Shown here one piece after another: positions 19,427 to 28,736 of a stretch of 64,000 nt of DNA (positions are counted from its first letter, which is position 1; each line of letters begins with the position of its first letter). Source of the DNA: Pseudoalteromonas nigrifaciens (lineage in GTDB: Bacteria; Pseudomonadota; Gammaproteobacteria; Enterobacterales; Alteromonadaceae); the NCBI RefSeq assembly GCF_002221505.1, contig NZ_CP011036.1, positions 930,001-994,000 of the forward strand, given 5' to 3'. The notes under the pieces were generated by a model. That model saw only the letters and a program-made list of their open reading frames with translations. It searched no databases and was not told the DNA's origin. Made by a program: the position numbers and the translations under genes.

Positions 19427-19735
19427 AATTATAAATATCACTTCATTGGGAGGTTTAGTGTAACGAAAAATCAATACCATTGAAAATAAATATACAAATA
19501 CTCACCATTTTATTCATACAATAAGTCCTTCATAAAAGATTAGGCTTAAGCGCCGTTTAATCAAATACTTGCTCTGTTGCGTATGAAAAATGGACATTTA
19601 ACACTTATTTAATCGTAAACAGCATGTAAATAGTAGTTTTTCACTGACAAGAGCATTTAAATGTGGTTAAGATGCGCTAACGACGAAGTTTAAGTTAGAG
19701 CACATTATAGAGCCGCTCAGCTTAAGGAGAAAAAT
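19427..19735. other. Divergent promoter region, no gene
   Basis: About 310 AT-rich bases lie between the antiporter (-) and the Spo0M-like gene (+). They must hold both promoters. I found no convincing operator, repeat or ORF. Confidence 0.5.
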
Positions 19736-20479
19736 ATGTTTAAAAAGATTTTAGCATCGGTTGGTATTGGTGCCGCCAAAGTAGACACTATTTTAGAAAC
19801 AGAGCACCTTCAGCCTGGGCAATTATTTAATGCGCAAATCGTTATTACAGCTGGTGATGTAAGCCAAGAAATTGCAGGGTTAGATTTACTATTAATGACG
19901 CGAGTTAAAGCATCAAATGAAGATGGTGACTATTTTACCAACCACGTTATAGAGCAGTGGCGCATTACAGATATAGGCACGGTAGAGCCAGGGGAAGTTA
20001 AAACGATTCCTTTTCAAGCACGGTTGCATTCAGAAACACCTATTACTGAAATTAATGCAGGGTATAACCAATCTTATGTTTGGCTTGAAACTGGGCTGGA
20101 CATTGATTTAGCGCTTGATCCAAGTGATAAAGACCATTTACATGTGTACCCCAATGAAGCTGTTAAAACGTGTATGCAGGCCATGGAAAAGCTAGGTTTT
20201 AGCCTAACTAAAGCTGATGTTGAAAAAGGCCATTTGCGCGCATCAACGTTTCAATCAGTGTCTGGTTGTTATCAAGAGCTAGAATACAAGCCTAACAGCC
20301 GCAGTTTATTTGGAGTGAAAGAAATTGAATTATCATTCATTCCAGAAGCACATAAAACCCATGTGTTAATTGAGTTAGATAGAGCATTTAAAGGCGATGG
20401 TTATGTAGATTTAACCATAGAGCACGACCATGTAAATCTCTCGCAATTATGCGATCAGTTAGAGCGACTATTTACCTAA
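19736..20479 (+). CDS. Spo0M family (arrestin-like fold) protein
   Basis: This 247-aa cytoplasmic protein matches the SpoOM family: MFKKILASVGIGAAKVDTIL, LQPGQLFNAQIVITAGDVSQEIAGL, then VEPGEVKTIPFQARLHSETP. The family has an arrestin-like beta-sandwich N-terminal half. In Bacillus it influences sporulation control; in Gram-negative bacteria its role is unknown. It has a clear TAAGGAG ribosome site, is a single gene and ends at a strong hairpin. Confidence 0.85.
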   Translation: MFKKILASVGIGAAKVDTILETEHLQPGQLFNAQIVITAGDVSQEIAGLDLLLMTRVKASNEDGDYFTNHVIEQWRITDIGTVEPGEVKTIPFQARLHSETPITEINAGYNQSYVWLETGLDIDLALDPSDKDHLHVYPNEAVKTCMQAMEKLGFSLTKADVEKGHLRASTFQSVSGCYQELEYKPNSRSLFGVKEIELSFIPEAHKTHVLIELDRAFKGDGYVDLTIEHDHVNLSQLCDQLERLFT

Positions 20480-20493
20480 GGTAGATAATTACT

Positions 20494-20530
20494 TAAAACA
20501 AACCCAGCTTATGCTGGGTTTTTGTTTTAA
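20494..20530 (+). terminator. Terminator of the Spo0M-like gene
   Basis: Arms of about TTAAAACAAACCCAGC pair with GCTGGGTTTTTGTTTTAA around a TTAT loop, with a T run inside the 3' arm. Confidence 0.75.
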
Positions 20531-20648
20531 GCCATTTTATTATATAGCATAGCGGTTAATTAAGCCCCTAGCTGCATTACTGCTATTATGCCTAGCCCTA
20601 ATAACGTATAGGCTTTTATGTCTATTAGAGCCAACGACAGGAGTTACA

Positions 20649-21098
20649 ATGGCGTTTAAATGTGAAACTTTTACTGCGCTCAATACGCAAACCTTATTCT
20701 CCATAATGCGTGGGCGCGTAGAGGTATTTGTAGTTGAGCAAATGTGCCCTTATCCAGAGCTTGACGATAATGATATAGCACCAAGTACCTTGCATATTTA
20801 CACTGTGAAAAATAATACGCTACAAGCTTATGCTCGATGCTACGAAAAAAACGCAAAATACAGTGCGATCGGTCGCGTGTTAGTCACTAAAGAGGAGCGA
20901 GGCAGAGGATTGGCTCAGCAATTGGTTACAGAGGCCATTAATTGCTGTAAAAGCCAATGGCCAGAACGTGATATTTATATTGGTGCACAAACGTACTTAC
21001 TGGAGTTTTATCGCTCATTCGGATTTGAAAGTATTAATGCTGAATATTTAGAAGATGGCATTGCTCATCAAGATATGGTTTTACAACTAGTACCTTGA
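20649..21098 (+). CDS. elaA: GNAT acetyltransferase, ElaA type
   Basis: This 149-aa GNAT-fold protein matches ElaA, a widespread acetyltransferase of unknown substrate. It shows MRGRVEVFVVEQMCPYPELDDNDI, and the acetyl-CoA loop IGRVLVTKEERGRGLAQQLV (about 76-95). C-terminal FYRSFGFE is also typical. The ATG follows CAGGAG. It is monocistronic, with a hairpin right after the stop. Confidence 0.85.
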   Translation: MAFKCETFTALNTQTLFSIMRGRVEVFVVEQMCPYPELDDNDIAPSTLHIYTVKNNTLQAYARCYEKNAKYSAIGRVLVTKEERGRGLAQQLVTEAINCCKSQWPERDIYIGAQTYLLEFYRSFGFESINAEYLEDGIAHQDMVLQLVP

Positions 21099-21100
21099 TT

Positions 21101-21127
21101 AAAAAAGCCCACAATGTGGGCTTTTTT
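21101..21127. terminator. Bidirectional terminator elaA / NSS transporter
   Basis: The stem AAGCCCACA/TGTGGGCTT has six A residues before it and six T residues after it, between convergent stops. Confidence 0.85.
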
Positions 21128-21150
21128 GTTGTTAAGAGCAGAAACTAACT

Positions 21151-22506
21151 TTAGCTTAATAATGAATGTAAAAATACCAGGCCTATCGCCAGTGGGCATA
21201 CAAACTTAGTGTACCAAGGCCATACTTTCCAAAATAAGGTATTGTGTACTTCAGGGTTACCTTCTTGAATGGCCTTTAGTAATGAGCCTCTTGACCAAAT
21301 CCAGCCTACGTATATACAACACATAAGACCTAATAATGGCTGTGCCACTTTAGTGGTTAAGGTGATCACTAAGCCAAACAGTAACTCTAAGTTACACACT
21401 ATCGTGATGCTCACTAGAGTGATTAATGCACCAATTACCCAAGTGGCCTGTAAGCGAGACATTGCAAAGCGTTCTACCGTATAAGATACCGGCGCTTCGA
21501 GCATTGAAATAGAGGAGGTGAGTGCTGCAATGCTCATTAGCGCAAAAAACGCAAAGCCAACAAATAACCCCATACCACCCATACCATCAAAAAGTGCAGG
21601 TAATACTTGAAATACTAATGTGTCTTCAGAGAGGAGCTTTCCGGTAGTCGGTGAGAAAATCTCAATCCCTTGTGCTTGTGCTACATACATAGCAGGAATG
21701 ATTAATAACCCTGCGACAAAAGCAATAAATACATCAATAAGCGTGACATAAGCACCTAACGAAACTAAGTTCTCTTTTTTACTAATATACGAGCCATAAA
21801 TAATCATCACACTGGTACCTAGTGATAATGAAAAGAATGCTTGCCCTAGTGCACTAACTAACAAGTTAGCATCAAAAACAGATGAAAAATCAGGTACTAA
21901 ATACGCCTTTAAGCCTTCAATAGCGCCATCTTGGGTCATTACATAAATAATTAACGCAAATAAAATGCTGAGCAAAGCAGGCATTAAACGTTTTGACCAT
22001 TTTTCGATTCCGTTTTCAACGCCACGACTAATAATAGCAACGGTTAGTACAATAAAAATCATAGTGAAAATGATGTTTCTGCTAAGTGACTGTTCACCTA
22101 GCCAAGCAGATGCAGAGTTTGCGCCTACTAACGTTGTAATAGGTTCTACTGTTGCACTTAGCATCCAACCAGCAACAATGGCATAAAAGCTTAAAATAAA
22201 GCCAGCACATAAAATACCGCCAAAACCAACCGCAAAAGAAAAATGTTTTTGCCAAGGTTTATTAGATATTTTTCTAAGTGAAGAAACCGCATTTGCTTGG
22301 CCATGACGACCAATCATTAGCTCCGCCATTAAAGCAGGATAAGCCAAAAAGAATGCCAGTACTAAATACGCAATTAAAAATGCGGCACCACCATTACTTG
22401 CGGTTTGTGTAGGGAAACCCCAAATGTTACCTAAACCTACAGCAGATCCTGCGGCGGCCATTATAAAACCAAAGCGAGAGCTAAACTCGCCTCTTACTGC
22501 ACTCAT
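21151..22506 (-). CDS. Sodium-dependent transporter, NSS (SNF) family
   Basis: This inner-membrane Na+-coupled symporter, usually for amino acids, has 451 aa and 11-12 membrane segments. TM1 carries the family motif FIMAAAGSAVGLGNIWGFP with the unwound-helix Gly residues, and LSLGTSVMIIYGSY lies in the TM6 area. The substrate is not predictable here. ATG at 22506 has GAGAAG upstream and begins the usual MSAVRGEFSSRFGF; an in-frame start 87 bp upstream is unlikely. Confidence 0.9.
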   Translation of the reverse strand: MSAVRGEFSSRFGFIMAAAGSAVGLGNIWGFPTQTASNGGAAFLIAYLVLAFFLAYPALMAELMIGRHGQANAVSSLRKISNKPWQKHFSFAVGFGGILCAGFILSFYAIVAGWMLSATVEPITTLVGANSASAWLGEQSLSRNIIFTMIFIVLTVAIISRGVENGIEKWSKRLMPALLSILFALIIYVMTQDGAIEGLKAYLVPDFSSVFDANLLVSALGQAFFSLSLGTSVMIIYGSYISKKENLVSLGAYVTLIDVFIAFVAGLLIIPAMYVAQAQGIEIFSPTTGKLLSEDTLVFQVLPALFDGMGGMGLFVGFAFFALMSIAALTSSISMLEAPVSYTVERFAMSRLQATWVIGALITLVSITIVCNLELLFGLVITLTTKVAQPLLGLMCCIYVGWIWSRGSLLKAIQEGNPEVHNTLFWKVWPWYTKFVCPLAIGLVFLHSLLS

Positions 22507-22705
22507 ATTATTGTACTTCTCTATTTTGTGACGGCGCAGACAATCTACTGGAAATGTAAAAAAATAAAAAGTGCTAATTTGCTGATCTAGCACAATTACT
22601 TTATTAAACTCTGTGTTATGAACATAGATTTTAGTTTAGTAACTTAAAACTAAAAATTAACAGCTTGATATTGTTTAATAATTGTTAATTTACAGTGTGT
22701 AGCCT

Positions 22706-24004
22706 TTACTTTACACTAGGGTGTTGTTGAGCTATTTTCAGGGTAAAACAAGCTCCACCTAACTGCTTACTTTTGCCTGCATAAACACGGCCGTGATGCC
22801 AGTCAGCTACTTTTTCAACAATTGCTAATCCGAGGCCATAACTTTTATCAGCTCGATTACGGTGGTTGTTTTCGCGAAAAAAAGGGCTAAATACTTTGCT
22901 AAAGTTTTCAGCTGCTATGCCTGGGCCATCGTCCTCTACGGTAATAATAATATGTTGCTCATTGACAGTGGCACTTACATAAATATGTTGCAGGGCAAAG
23001 TCGCAGGCATTATTAATTAAATTAGTAACGGCTCTGGCAAGCCAATGTAAGTCGGCATAAATAACATCGTTACTGCTATTAAGTTGCACACTGAGTTTGT
23101 GGGAGTCTAATTTAGGCGATAGCTGCGCTAAAATATCTTCAAAGTAGCTGCGCATATGGGTTGCAGAGTAGGTTAAGCGGTTGGCATTTTGTTCTAGCGT
23201 GGCAAAGGCTAGGTAGCTTTTTAGCATAGACTCCATATGGTCTAAGTCATTTTCCATGCGGGTTAAATATTGCTTCACTTTTGGCATGTCATTGCTATCT
23301 ATTGCAGCATCTAAACCAAATCGCAGGCAAGCTATGGGGGTGCGAATGTCATGGGATAAACTCGAAGCCATTAGCTTATTTTCAGCAACCAGCTTTTCTA
23401 TTTGACTCGCCATACGGTTAAAGGTGAGCTCTACATCTTTTATATACGTGAAATGAGAGACTTTGATACGAGTTTTAACATCACCCGATGCAAATTTTTT
23501 AGCTGCTTCATTTAACACGCTCAAGCGTTTGGCTAAGGGATAAATAATAAAGCCCATAAATACACACAGCCCAGCGTAAAATAATAAGGTTAGAATAATA
23601 TCGTCGCGTTGCTCTGCTTCAAATGAGTTATCGAGGCGCATAGATAAATGATAAGGGCTTAATGCTTGGTTGCTATAAAGCATATGAAAACCCTGTTCGC
23701 CCTCTAAAATTAACCCACCATGGGTTTGCATTTGCATAAGTAAGGCTGGGCTAAGCGCTAAAGTGTCGTTTAGCTTATAGGTAAGCGGCAGGCTAAAGTC
23801 GTTGGCTAACTTTGTAACATAATTACTGCGCTGTGCAGGGGGGAGAGTAGTAAGCTGCTTGCTAAACCCTGCAATCATTTTACTTTGCATGCTAAATTCG
23901 TCTAAAGGGGCGTGTGTATTTTGACTAAAAGCGTCAATAAGCCAGCCTAAAACAATAATCGAAAGCAGTGCGCTGCTAAGCAGTGCAATATAAAACTTTT
24001 TCAT
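22706..24004 (-). CDS. Sensor histidine kinase (cassette 2)
   Basis: This membrane sensor kinase has 432 aa. TM1 is at about 5-25, a periplasmic domain at about 26-135 and TM2 at about 136-156. A HAMP linker (about 157-210) precedes phosphorylated His218 in SLSHDIRTPIACLRF, N box NLINNACDFA, and G boxes DDGPGI and YGLGLAIVEK. It is the last gene of the second MipA-DUF3019-regulator-kinase cassette, six bp after its regulator. It is clearly diverged from the kinase at 15965-17206 (HDIRTP against HEFRTP), so this is not a recent duplication. Confidence 0.9.
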   Translation of the reverse strand: MKKFYIALLSSALLSIIVLGWLIDAFSQNTHAPLDEFSMQSKMIAGFSKQLTTLPPAQRSNYVTKLANDFSLPLTYKLNDTLALSPALLMQMQTHGGLILEGEQGFHMLYSNQALSPYHLSMRLDNSFEAEQRDDIILTLLFYAGLCVFMGFIIYPLAKRLSVLNEAAKKFASGDVKTRIKVSHFTYIKDVELTFNRMASQIEKLVAENKLMASSLSHDIRTPIACLRFGLDAAIDSNDMPKVKQYLTRMENDLDHMESMLKSYLAFATLEQNANRLTYSATHMRSYFEDILAQLSPKLDSHKLSVQLNSSNDVIYADLHWLARAVTNLINNACDFALQHIYVSATVNEQHIIITVEDDGPGIAAENFSKVFSPFFRENNHRNRADKSYGLGLAIVEKVADWHHGRVYAGKSKQLGGACFTLKIAQQHPSVK

Positions 24005-24010
24005 TTGTAG

Positions 24011-24715
24011 CTACCAAGCAGTGGCAACGAGTAAATAACCTCGTCCCCAAATTGTTTTAATTTTTTCAGGGTTTTGCGGATCGTCATTAAACTTTTTACG
24101 CAGCGCAGAAATTAGCACATCAACACTTCTATCAAGGCCGTCGTACTCGCGTCCTTTGGTTGCTTTAAACACCGCATCGCGTGATACAACTTGCCCTGCG
24201 TTACTGGCTAAGTAATGCAGCAATAAATACTCAGCGCTAGATATATTTATATCGATATCGTTAAGCTTAACGCTTCGCGACTCACTATTAATGCTCAAAG
24301 CCCCCACATTAATAATACTATGCTGTTTATGAGATTGGCTGCTTTGGATGGTAAGTCTAAGGGCAGACTTTATTCTTGCTAGTAATGCACGAGGGCGTAC
24401 CGGTTTCATTATGTAGTCACTGGCACCTACCTCTAAGCCAATCACTTCATCCATTTCGTCATCAAGAGCTGTTAGCATAATAATAGGAGCTTGATAAAAG
24501 CTACGTAGCTCGCGACAAACGCTTATGCCGTCTAACCCAGGAAGCATAATATCAAGTAGTATTAACTGCGGTTTCAAGGTTTTAACTTGGCCAACAACTT
24601 CATCACCGCGATGACAAACATGTACACAATAGCCTTGCTCTGTTAAATATTCAGCCACCCATTGTGCCAAAGAAATATCATCTTCAACGAGTAAAATAGT
24701 ACCGTAATTATCCAT
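24011..24715 (-). CDS. OmpR-family response regulator (cassette 2)
   Basis: This 234-aa regulator has Glu11-Asp12-Asp13, phospho-acceptor Asp55 (LILLDIMLPGLDG), Lys in YIMKPVRPRALLARI and an OmpR winged helix (DRSVDVLISALRKKFNDD). It resembles the cassette 1 regulator over its whole length. The start has AAGGA upstream. It lies 12 bp after the DUF3019 gene and 6 bp before its kinase, so it belongs to one operon. Confidence 0.9.
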   Translation of the reverse strand: MDNYGTILLVEDDISLAQWVAEYLTEQGYCVHVCHRGDEVVGQVKTLKPQLILLDIMLPGLDGISVCRELRSFYQAPIIMLTALDDEMDEVIGLEVGASDYIMKPVRPRALLARIKSALRLTIQSSQSHKQHSIINVGALSINSESRSVKLNDIDINISSAEYLLLHYLASNAGQVVSRDAVFKATKGREYDGLDRSVDVLISALRKKFNDDPQNPEKIKTIWGRGYLLVATAW

Positions 24716-24727
24716 AAGACTTCCTTA

Positions 24728-25114
24728 TTAAAACAATCGCCAACGGCGTTTTTTCTGCCTGTTTTGATAAACCCACTGTAACTTTACTTCAGTGGTGGCT
24801 ATGACTTTTGCAGTATTACTATCAAATAATTCAAATGATAAGCTCTGCTCAGAGTCAAATGCATAATTAAAAACGCCGTGTTGCTGCTTAAGCCAACATT
24901 GCATAATATATTTTGAGGTAGCGTCTCGTAAGCAGTAGTTACCTATTGTGGGCTGCTGCCATGATAAAACCACTTCAGTATAACAGTGGCGGCCTTCACG
25001 TAGTGCCACGCAGGTATTAGGTATTGCACTAAGTGCGGTTACCTCTTGGGGCACCTCGGCGAGTAAACTGCCAGGGTAAGCTAATAGTAAATAACACCAG
25101 CGTCTAAAATACAT
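24728..25114 (-). CDS. DUF3019 exported protein (cassette 2)
   Basis: This 128-aa protein starts with a short signal-like segment (MYFRRWCYLLLAYPGSLLAEV). Its core PNTCVALREGRHCYTEVVLSW and CLRDATSKYIMQCW repeat the cysteine and tryptophan pattern of the paralogue at 14857-15231. Its function is unknown. The start overlaps the end of the MipA-type gene by 11 bp, showing translational coupling as in cassette 1. Confidence 0.75.
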   Translation of the reverse strand: MYFRRWCYLLLAYPGSLLAEVPQEVTALSAIPNTCVALREGRHCYTEVVLSWQQPTIGNYCLRDATSKYIMQCWLKQQHGVFNYAFDSEQSLSFELFDSNTAKVIATTEVKLQWVYQNRQKKRRWRLF

Positions 25115-25961
25115 AACGCACGCCTAGCTTGGCTTTGTGTTGGTACCCTTGAGAAATAATAGGGCTGTCGTCAATTTCTTTAGAAAATAAAGTCGTTAAC
25201 CAGCCGGCTAAAAACACCCAGTCTTGGTTAAGCGGGTACTCAGCATGAAACTCAAGCATAATGCTGCTGCTGGCATTGGTTTTATAGGCAGGACGCAGCA
25301 AGGTAACTTCACTTTGCTCAATACCAAAATAATAGTTAGTAAAGTCAGCAGAGTAGGCACTAAAGCCTATGCCTGAGCGAAACTCCCAGTTACGCCAAGG
25401 TTGTATTTTGCTAAAAAAAGAATTAAATACCCAGCCATTGTGGGCGTTTGAAATGTCATGCAAAAATTCAATAGAAACCTGTGAGCCATCAAATCTGTGG
25501 GTAAATCTAAGGCCTGTATTAAAGTCATACTTACGCTTTTTAATGCCGCGTAATTCCTCAACCACACCATTGTTATAAAACCCCAAGCCTTTTTGACCAA
25601 ACCCAGCTTGGGCGTTAGCACCGATTATATCGAGCTCCCAATTATATTTGTTAATTAGACTGTAGCCTATAACAAGGCCGCCGCTGAGTTGGTTATGGTC
25701 ATAATCGAGATAAAAGTTATCAAAAGAAACCGCAAGGCTGAGATCTAATTCAATACCATCGTCATAGGAGTCCATGCCGATAAGGTAAGAGTCTTCAATA
25801 TAATAACCAGTACCGGCGCTCCAGTCCCATGCAAAGCCTTGAATAGGCTCTAAGGTGTTATCAGCATAATAGCGGTTACTGGCAGTACTATGGGCACTAA
25901 ATACACAGGCAAATAATAAGCAGGTGTAACATAAAAAATAGCTAAGTATTGAGTGCTTCAT
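25104..25961 (-). CDS. MipA/OmpV family outer-membrane protein (cassette 2)
   Basis: This 285-aa outer-membrane barrel has a signal peptide (MKHSILSYFLCYTCLLFACVF, cleavage near STA). The body has amphipathic strands, EFLHDISNAHNGW (compare ALHDVNSAYNGW in cassette 1) and an aromatic C-terminus LGVRYVF. It is the first gene of cassette 2 and its operon should start in the short gap at 25962-26053. Porin-like or murein-scaffold roles are known for the family. Confidence 0.82.
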   Translation of the reverse strand: MKHSILSYFLCYTCLLFACVFSAHSTASNRYYADNTLEPIQGFAWDWSAGTGYYIEDSYLIGMDSYDDGIELDLSLAVSFDNFYLDYDHNQLSGGLVIGYSLINKYNWELDIIGANAQAGFGQKGLGFYNNGVVEELRGIKKRKYDFNTGLRFTHRFDGSQVSIEFLHDISNAHNGWVFNSFFSKIQPWRNWEFRSGIGFSAYSADFTNYYFGIEQSEVTLLRPAYKTNASSSIMLEFHAEYPLNQDWVFLAGWLTTLFSKEIDDSPIISQGYQHKAKLGVRYVF

Positions 25962-26053
25962 CCTTGGAACCTAAATAAGTAATGATTATAAAGCGTAGTA
26001 TATTGTTAAACGTTCCTTTAAACCTGTAAAAAAATGTAGTGTTTAACTTACGC

Positions 26054-26872
26054 TTATATCACTTTAATTTTGTCGATTAATATACTGCTTAAATAAAACT
26101 GCATCATTGGTGCTAAAGCACTTATTTCTGTGCGAGTACACGGGCCTTGCACTTTAGTCAGTGTGCTAAGCTTGCTCATTGTATTATATTTAGGAATAGT
26201 TACCTTTGTATTTGCCTCGGCGCGTGCTAAACGAGCTTGTTCGGTATTTTGCTGGTGGACAAAGGCGACTACTTCAAGTTCATTAGTGATTTTTTGCTCT
26301 TCGGTAAAGCTATAAATCAGTGATTCACGATGAAAGCTAGTACTATCTAAAGATGATTTTGCAAACCAAACAACATCACCAGAGGCTTTATGCGTTAAGC
26401 GCATGCTAACTTGCGCTAAAATAGTTGCACACTGCTGGGTTGGAAATTGCTGTGCAACTTTAGAGTATAGAGCATAAGGTTGTTTGGGCTGATTTAACGT
26501 GTATTTACTATCATCGGTAAATGACAGATCAACTTGATGAATAGCAAGTGTGTAATCACTATCGTTTTTAGTAGTTACTTTTAGTTGTTTGTCATTGAGC
26601 GCTTGGCTTATTTGCGCCAGTAAAGTGTCGGTTACACTTACTCTGTCGGTAACAATTTTAACCGTTTGGTTTTTCATTACTTTATGAGCTGGTAATTGCA
26701 CTGACTTTACTTTAGGCGAGGTGTGTTGTGCCTCATACTCCAGTTGGTATGTTTGGCTTTTTAACATTGGCTTTAAGGGCATTGCCAATGGCTCAGCAGG
26801 CTGATTTGTTGTTGTGGTTATAGTGCAACCCGATGAAAATAATATAAAAAGTGGTACAACTAAAAAACGCAT
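26054..26872 (-). CDS. Hypothetical lipoprotein
   Basis: I do not recognise this 272-aa protein. It has a signal peptide with lipobox SSGC (lipidated Cys16), a Thr-rich linker (TITTTTN), then a mixed alpha/beta domain including IVTDRVSVTDTLLAQISQAL and QQCATILAQVSMRLTHKASGDVVW. This layout recalls lipoproteins that bind components of envelope complexes, but I assign no function. It stands alone, divergent from the beta-lactamase-fold hydrolase. Confidence 0.6.
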   Translation of the reverse strand: MRFLVVPLFILFSSGCTITTTTNQPAEPLAMPLKPMLKSQTYQLEYEAQHTSPKVKSVQLPAHKVMKNQTVKIVTDRVSVTDTLLAQISQALNDKQLKVTTKNDSDYTLAIHQVDLSFTDDSKYTLNQPKQPYALYSKVAQQFPTQQCATILAQVSMRLTHKASGDVVWFAKSSLDSTSFHRESLIYSFTEEQKITNELEVVAFVHQQNTEQARLARAEANTKVTIPKYNTMSKLSTLTKVQGPCTRTEISALAPMMQFYLSSILIDKIKVI

Positions 26873-26986
26873 AAATACTTCACACTCAGTAAAAGGCCAA
26901 TAATCAACATATTGTACGTTAGTCTTGACAAAAGTTCATGATATTATATGCATAGAAGCAATTAAAAAAAGAAAAAACAGCCACCG

Positions 26987-28132
26987 ATGAAGTACCTTAA
27001 TTACTCGATTTATTACCTGCTCGCCTTTTGTATTTTAATAACCCACTCAGAGGTTGCTGCAAATGTAGATCCAGATTGGCCTGCATTTGTAAAAAAATAT
27101 GGGCGTTACGCAGAAAAAAAGCTTAAACGAAAAGGTATACCTGGCGCGGCTTTATCGATTGTTAATATGCAGTCGAGTGATTATATTCATACCATGGGCT
27201 TTACCAAAGTGGGTAGCTCTCAAAGGGTTAATCAACATACACGTTTTAGATTAGCATCAGTATCTAAAACCTTTGCAGGATCGTTAGCTGCTAAGCTTGC
27301 AAGTGAAGGGGAAATAGATTTATACCAGCCTATTAGCGACTATATTCCTGAATTTTCTAACACCGACTACAAAGATAATTTAAAGGTTTATCATATTTTA
27401 AGTCACTCTAGTGGCCTAGTTCCCAACGCCTACGATAACCTAATTGAATCACGAATGAGTTATCCAGATATTGTTGAAAAGCTACTTACGGTAGCGCCCA
27501 TATGCGATCCTGGGCAGTGTTATGGCTATCAAAATGTGATGTTTAGTTTAATTGACGATGTAATTTTAAGGAGTACTCATAAAAGTTACTCTCAGTGGCT
27601 AAATGACGCTATTTTTACCCCCTTAAAAATGCATGACACTAGTTTAGGCTACGACGCTATGGTGCAAGATAAAAACTACGCATTTCCACATGTAAGAGGG
27701 AAAAAACGCTGGTATAGCGCTAAGCTGAAAAAAAATTATTATAAAGTAGCCCCCGCTGCAGGCATAAATGCCAGTGCCGCCGATATGGCAATATGGCTAA
27801 AGGCGCAGTTAGGTCAGTACCCAAATGTATTATCGCTCGATGCATTAGCGGTACAAACACGTCCCTATACGCATACCAAAAAAGAGCAATACCGACGAGT
27901 ATGGAAAGGTCATCTTAGTGAGACTTTTTATGGGCTAGGTTGGCGGGTATATAACTACGATGATGAAACTCTTTATTACCATAGTGGTTGGGTGCAAGGC
28001 TATCGCACCGATTTAGTGGTTTTTCCTCATTTAAATGTGGGTTTTAGCTTAATAATAAATGCCGAAACTGGGGTGATAAATGAACTTACAACAGAGTTTA
28101 TAAATAGAGTGCTTAAATATAAGCGAGGCTAA
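26987..28132 (+). CDS. Exported serine hydrolase of the beta-lactamase (class C/DD-peptidase) family
   Basis: This 381-aa protein has a signal peptide (about 1-25) and the penicillin-recognising fold. The nucleophile motif is Ser91-Val-Ser-Lys94, the second motif is Tyr-Gln-Asn in CYGYQNVMFS, and the third is HSG in YYHSGWVQGYR. Such proteins are class C-like esterases or peptidases; resistance activity cannot be inferred. A TTGACA at 26925-26930 may be the -35 box. The phosphatase gene follows after 5 bp, so they form an operon. Confidence 0.85.
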   Translation: MKYLNYSIYYLLAFCILITHSEVAANVDPDWPAFVKKYGRYAEKKLKRKGIPGAALSIVNMQSSDYIHTMGFTKVGSSQRVNQHTRFRLASVSKTFAGSLAAKLASEGEIDLYQPISDYIPEFSNTDYKDNLKVYHILSHSSGLVPNAYDNLIESRMSYPDIVEKLLTVAPICDPGQCYGYQNVMFSLIDDVILRSTHKSYSQWLNDAIFTPLKMHDTSLGYDAMVQDKNYAFPHVRGKKRWYSAKLKKNYYKVAPAAGINASAADMAIWLKAQLGQYPNVLSLDALAVQTRPYTHTKKEQYRRVWKGHLSETFYGLGWRVYNYDDETLYYHSGWVQGYRTDLVVFPHLNVGFSLIINAETGVINELTTEFINRVLKYKRG

Positions 28133-28137
28133 AAATC

Positions 28138-28659
28138 ATGATTAAAGATAAAAGGCTTTTAATCTTGGCGCTACTGGTTATGGTGTTTAATAGCCAATTT
28201 GTATTTGCCGCCCCAGATAAGATTTATTTATTTCGCCACAGTGAAAAACAAGCCGGTAAAAACCCGTCGCTTACAGTGCTTGGCGCACAACGTGCACAGT
28301 ATTTGGTACAGTTAATAAAACAACATAAAAACGTGCAGCTATTTAGCAGCAATTATAAGCGTACATTACAAACAGCAGCGCCAATGGCTACTTACTTAAG
28401 CACTACAGTAAAAATGTATGATGCAGCTGATTTAGCTTCACTTGAAAGTAAACTACTAAAATTACAGGGTGTTGTAATTGTTGTAGGACACAGTAACACC
28501 ACGCCTGAACTTACGGCACTGCTTTCAAAAGGTACGGTGAGTGCTATGTCTGAAGATGAGTTTTCGCGCTATTACATACTAGATAAAATACGCGATAAAG
28601 CCCCAAAAGATGCACCACAATATAGGGTCAGTGAACTCACTATGGATTTTAATCATTAA
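28138..28659 (+). CDS. Histidine phosphatase family protein, exported
   Basis: This 173-aa phosphoglycerate-mutase-like protein has a signal peptide (cleavage near residue 25, FVFAA). The phosphohistidine motif reads RHS (Arg33-His34-Ser35) instead of the usual RHG. Arg75 (SNYKRTLQTA) and His118 (VVVGHSNT) complete the active site. The substrate is unknown; periplasmic location suggests phosphate scavenging or an envelope role. It is translationally close to the upstream hydrolase. Confidence 0.82.
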   Translation: MIKDKRLLILALLVMVFNSQFVFAAPDKIYLFRHSEKQAGKNPSLTVLGAQRAQYLVQLIKQHKNVQLFSSNYKRTLQTAAPMATYLSTTVKMYDAADLASLESKLLKLQGVVIVVGHSNTTPELTALLSKGTVSAMSEDEFSRYYILDKIRDKAPKDAPQYRVSELTMDFNH

Positions 28660-28678
28660 TTTAAAAGTGACAGATAAT

Positions 28679-28707
28679 AAAAAACCAGCGGGTGCTGGTT
28701 TTTTTAT
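28679..28707 (+). terminator. Terminator of the hydrolase-phosphatase operon
   Basis: The stem ACCAGC/GCTGGT with loop GGGT (28684-28699) has A residues before it and about eight T residues after it. Confidence 0.75.
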
Positions 28708-28736
28708 ATTACCGGGTAAATCCTACAAGTAGGTGT

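Noticed and set aside
13776..25990. RstA-box-like sequence upstream of the two MipA genes
   Set aside because: GTTACA-like words occur near 13920-13930 but no matching motif is clear before the second cassette, so no common operator is claimed.
27178..28132. Serine hydrolase as an antibiotic-resistance beta-lactamase
   Set aside because: It has the S-x-x-K, Y-x-N and HSG motifs of the fold, but these are shared by many esterases and peptidases and nothing points to resistance.
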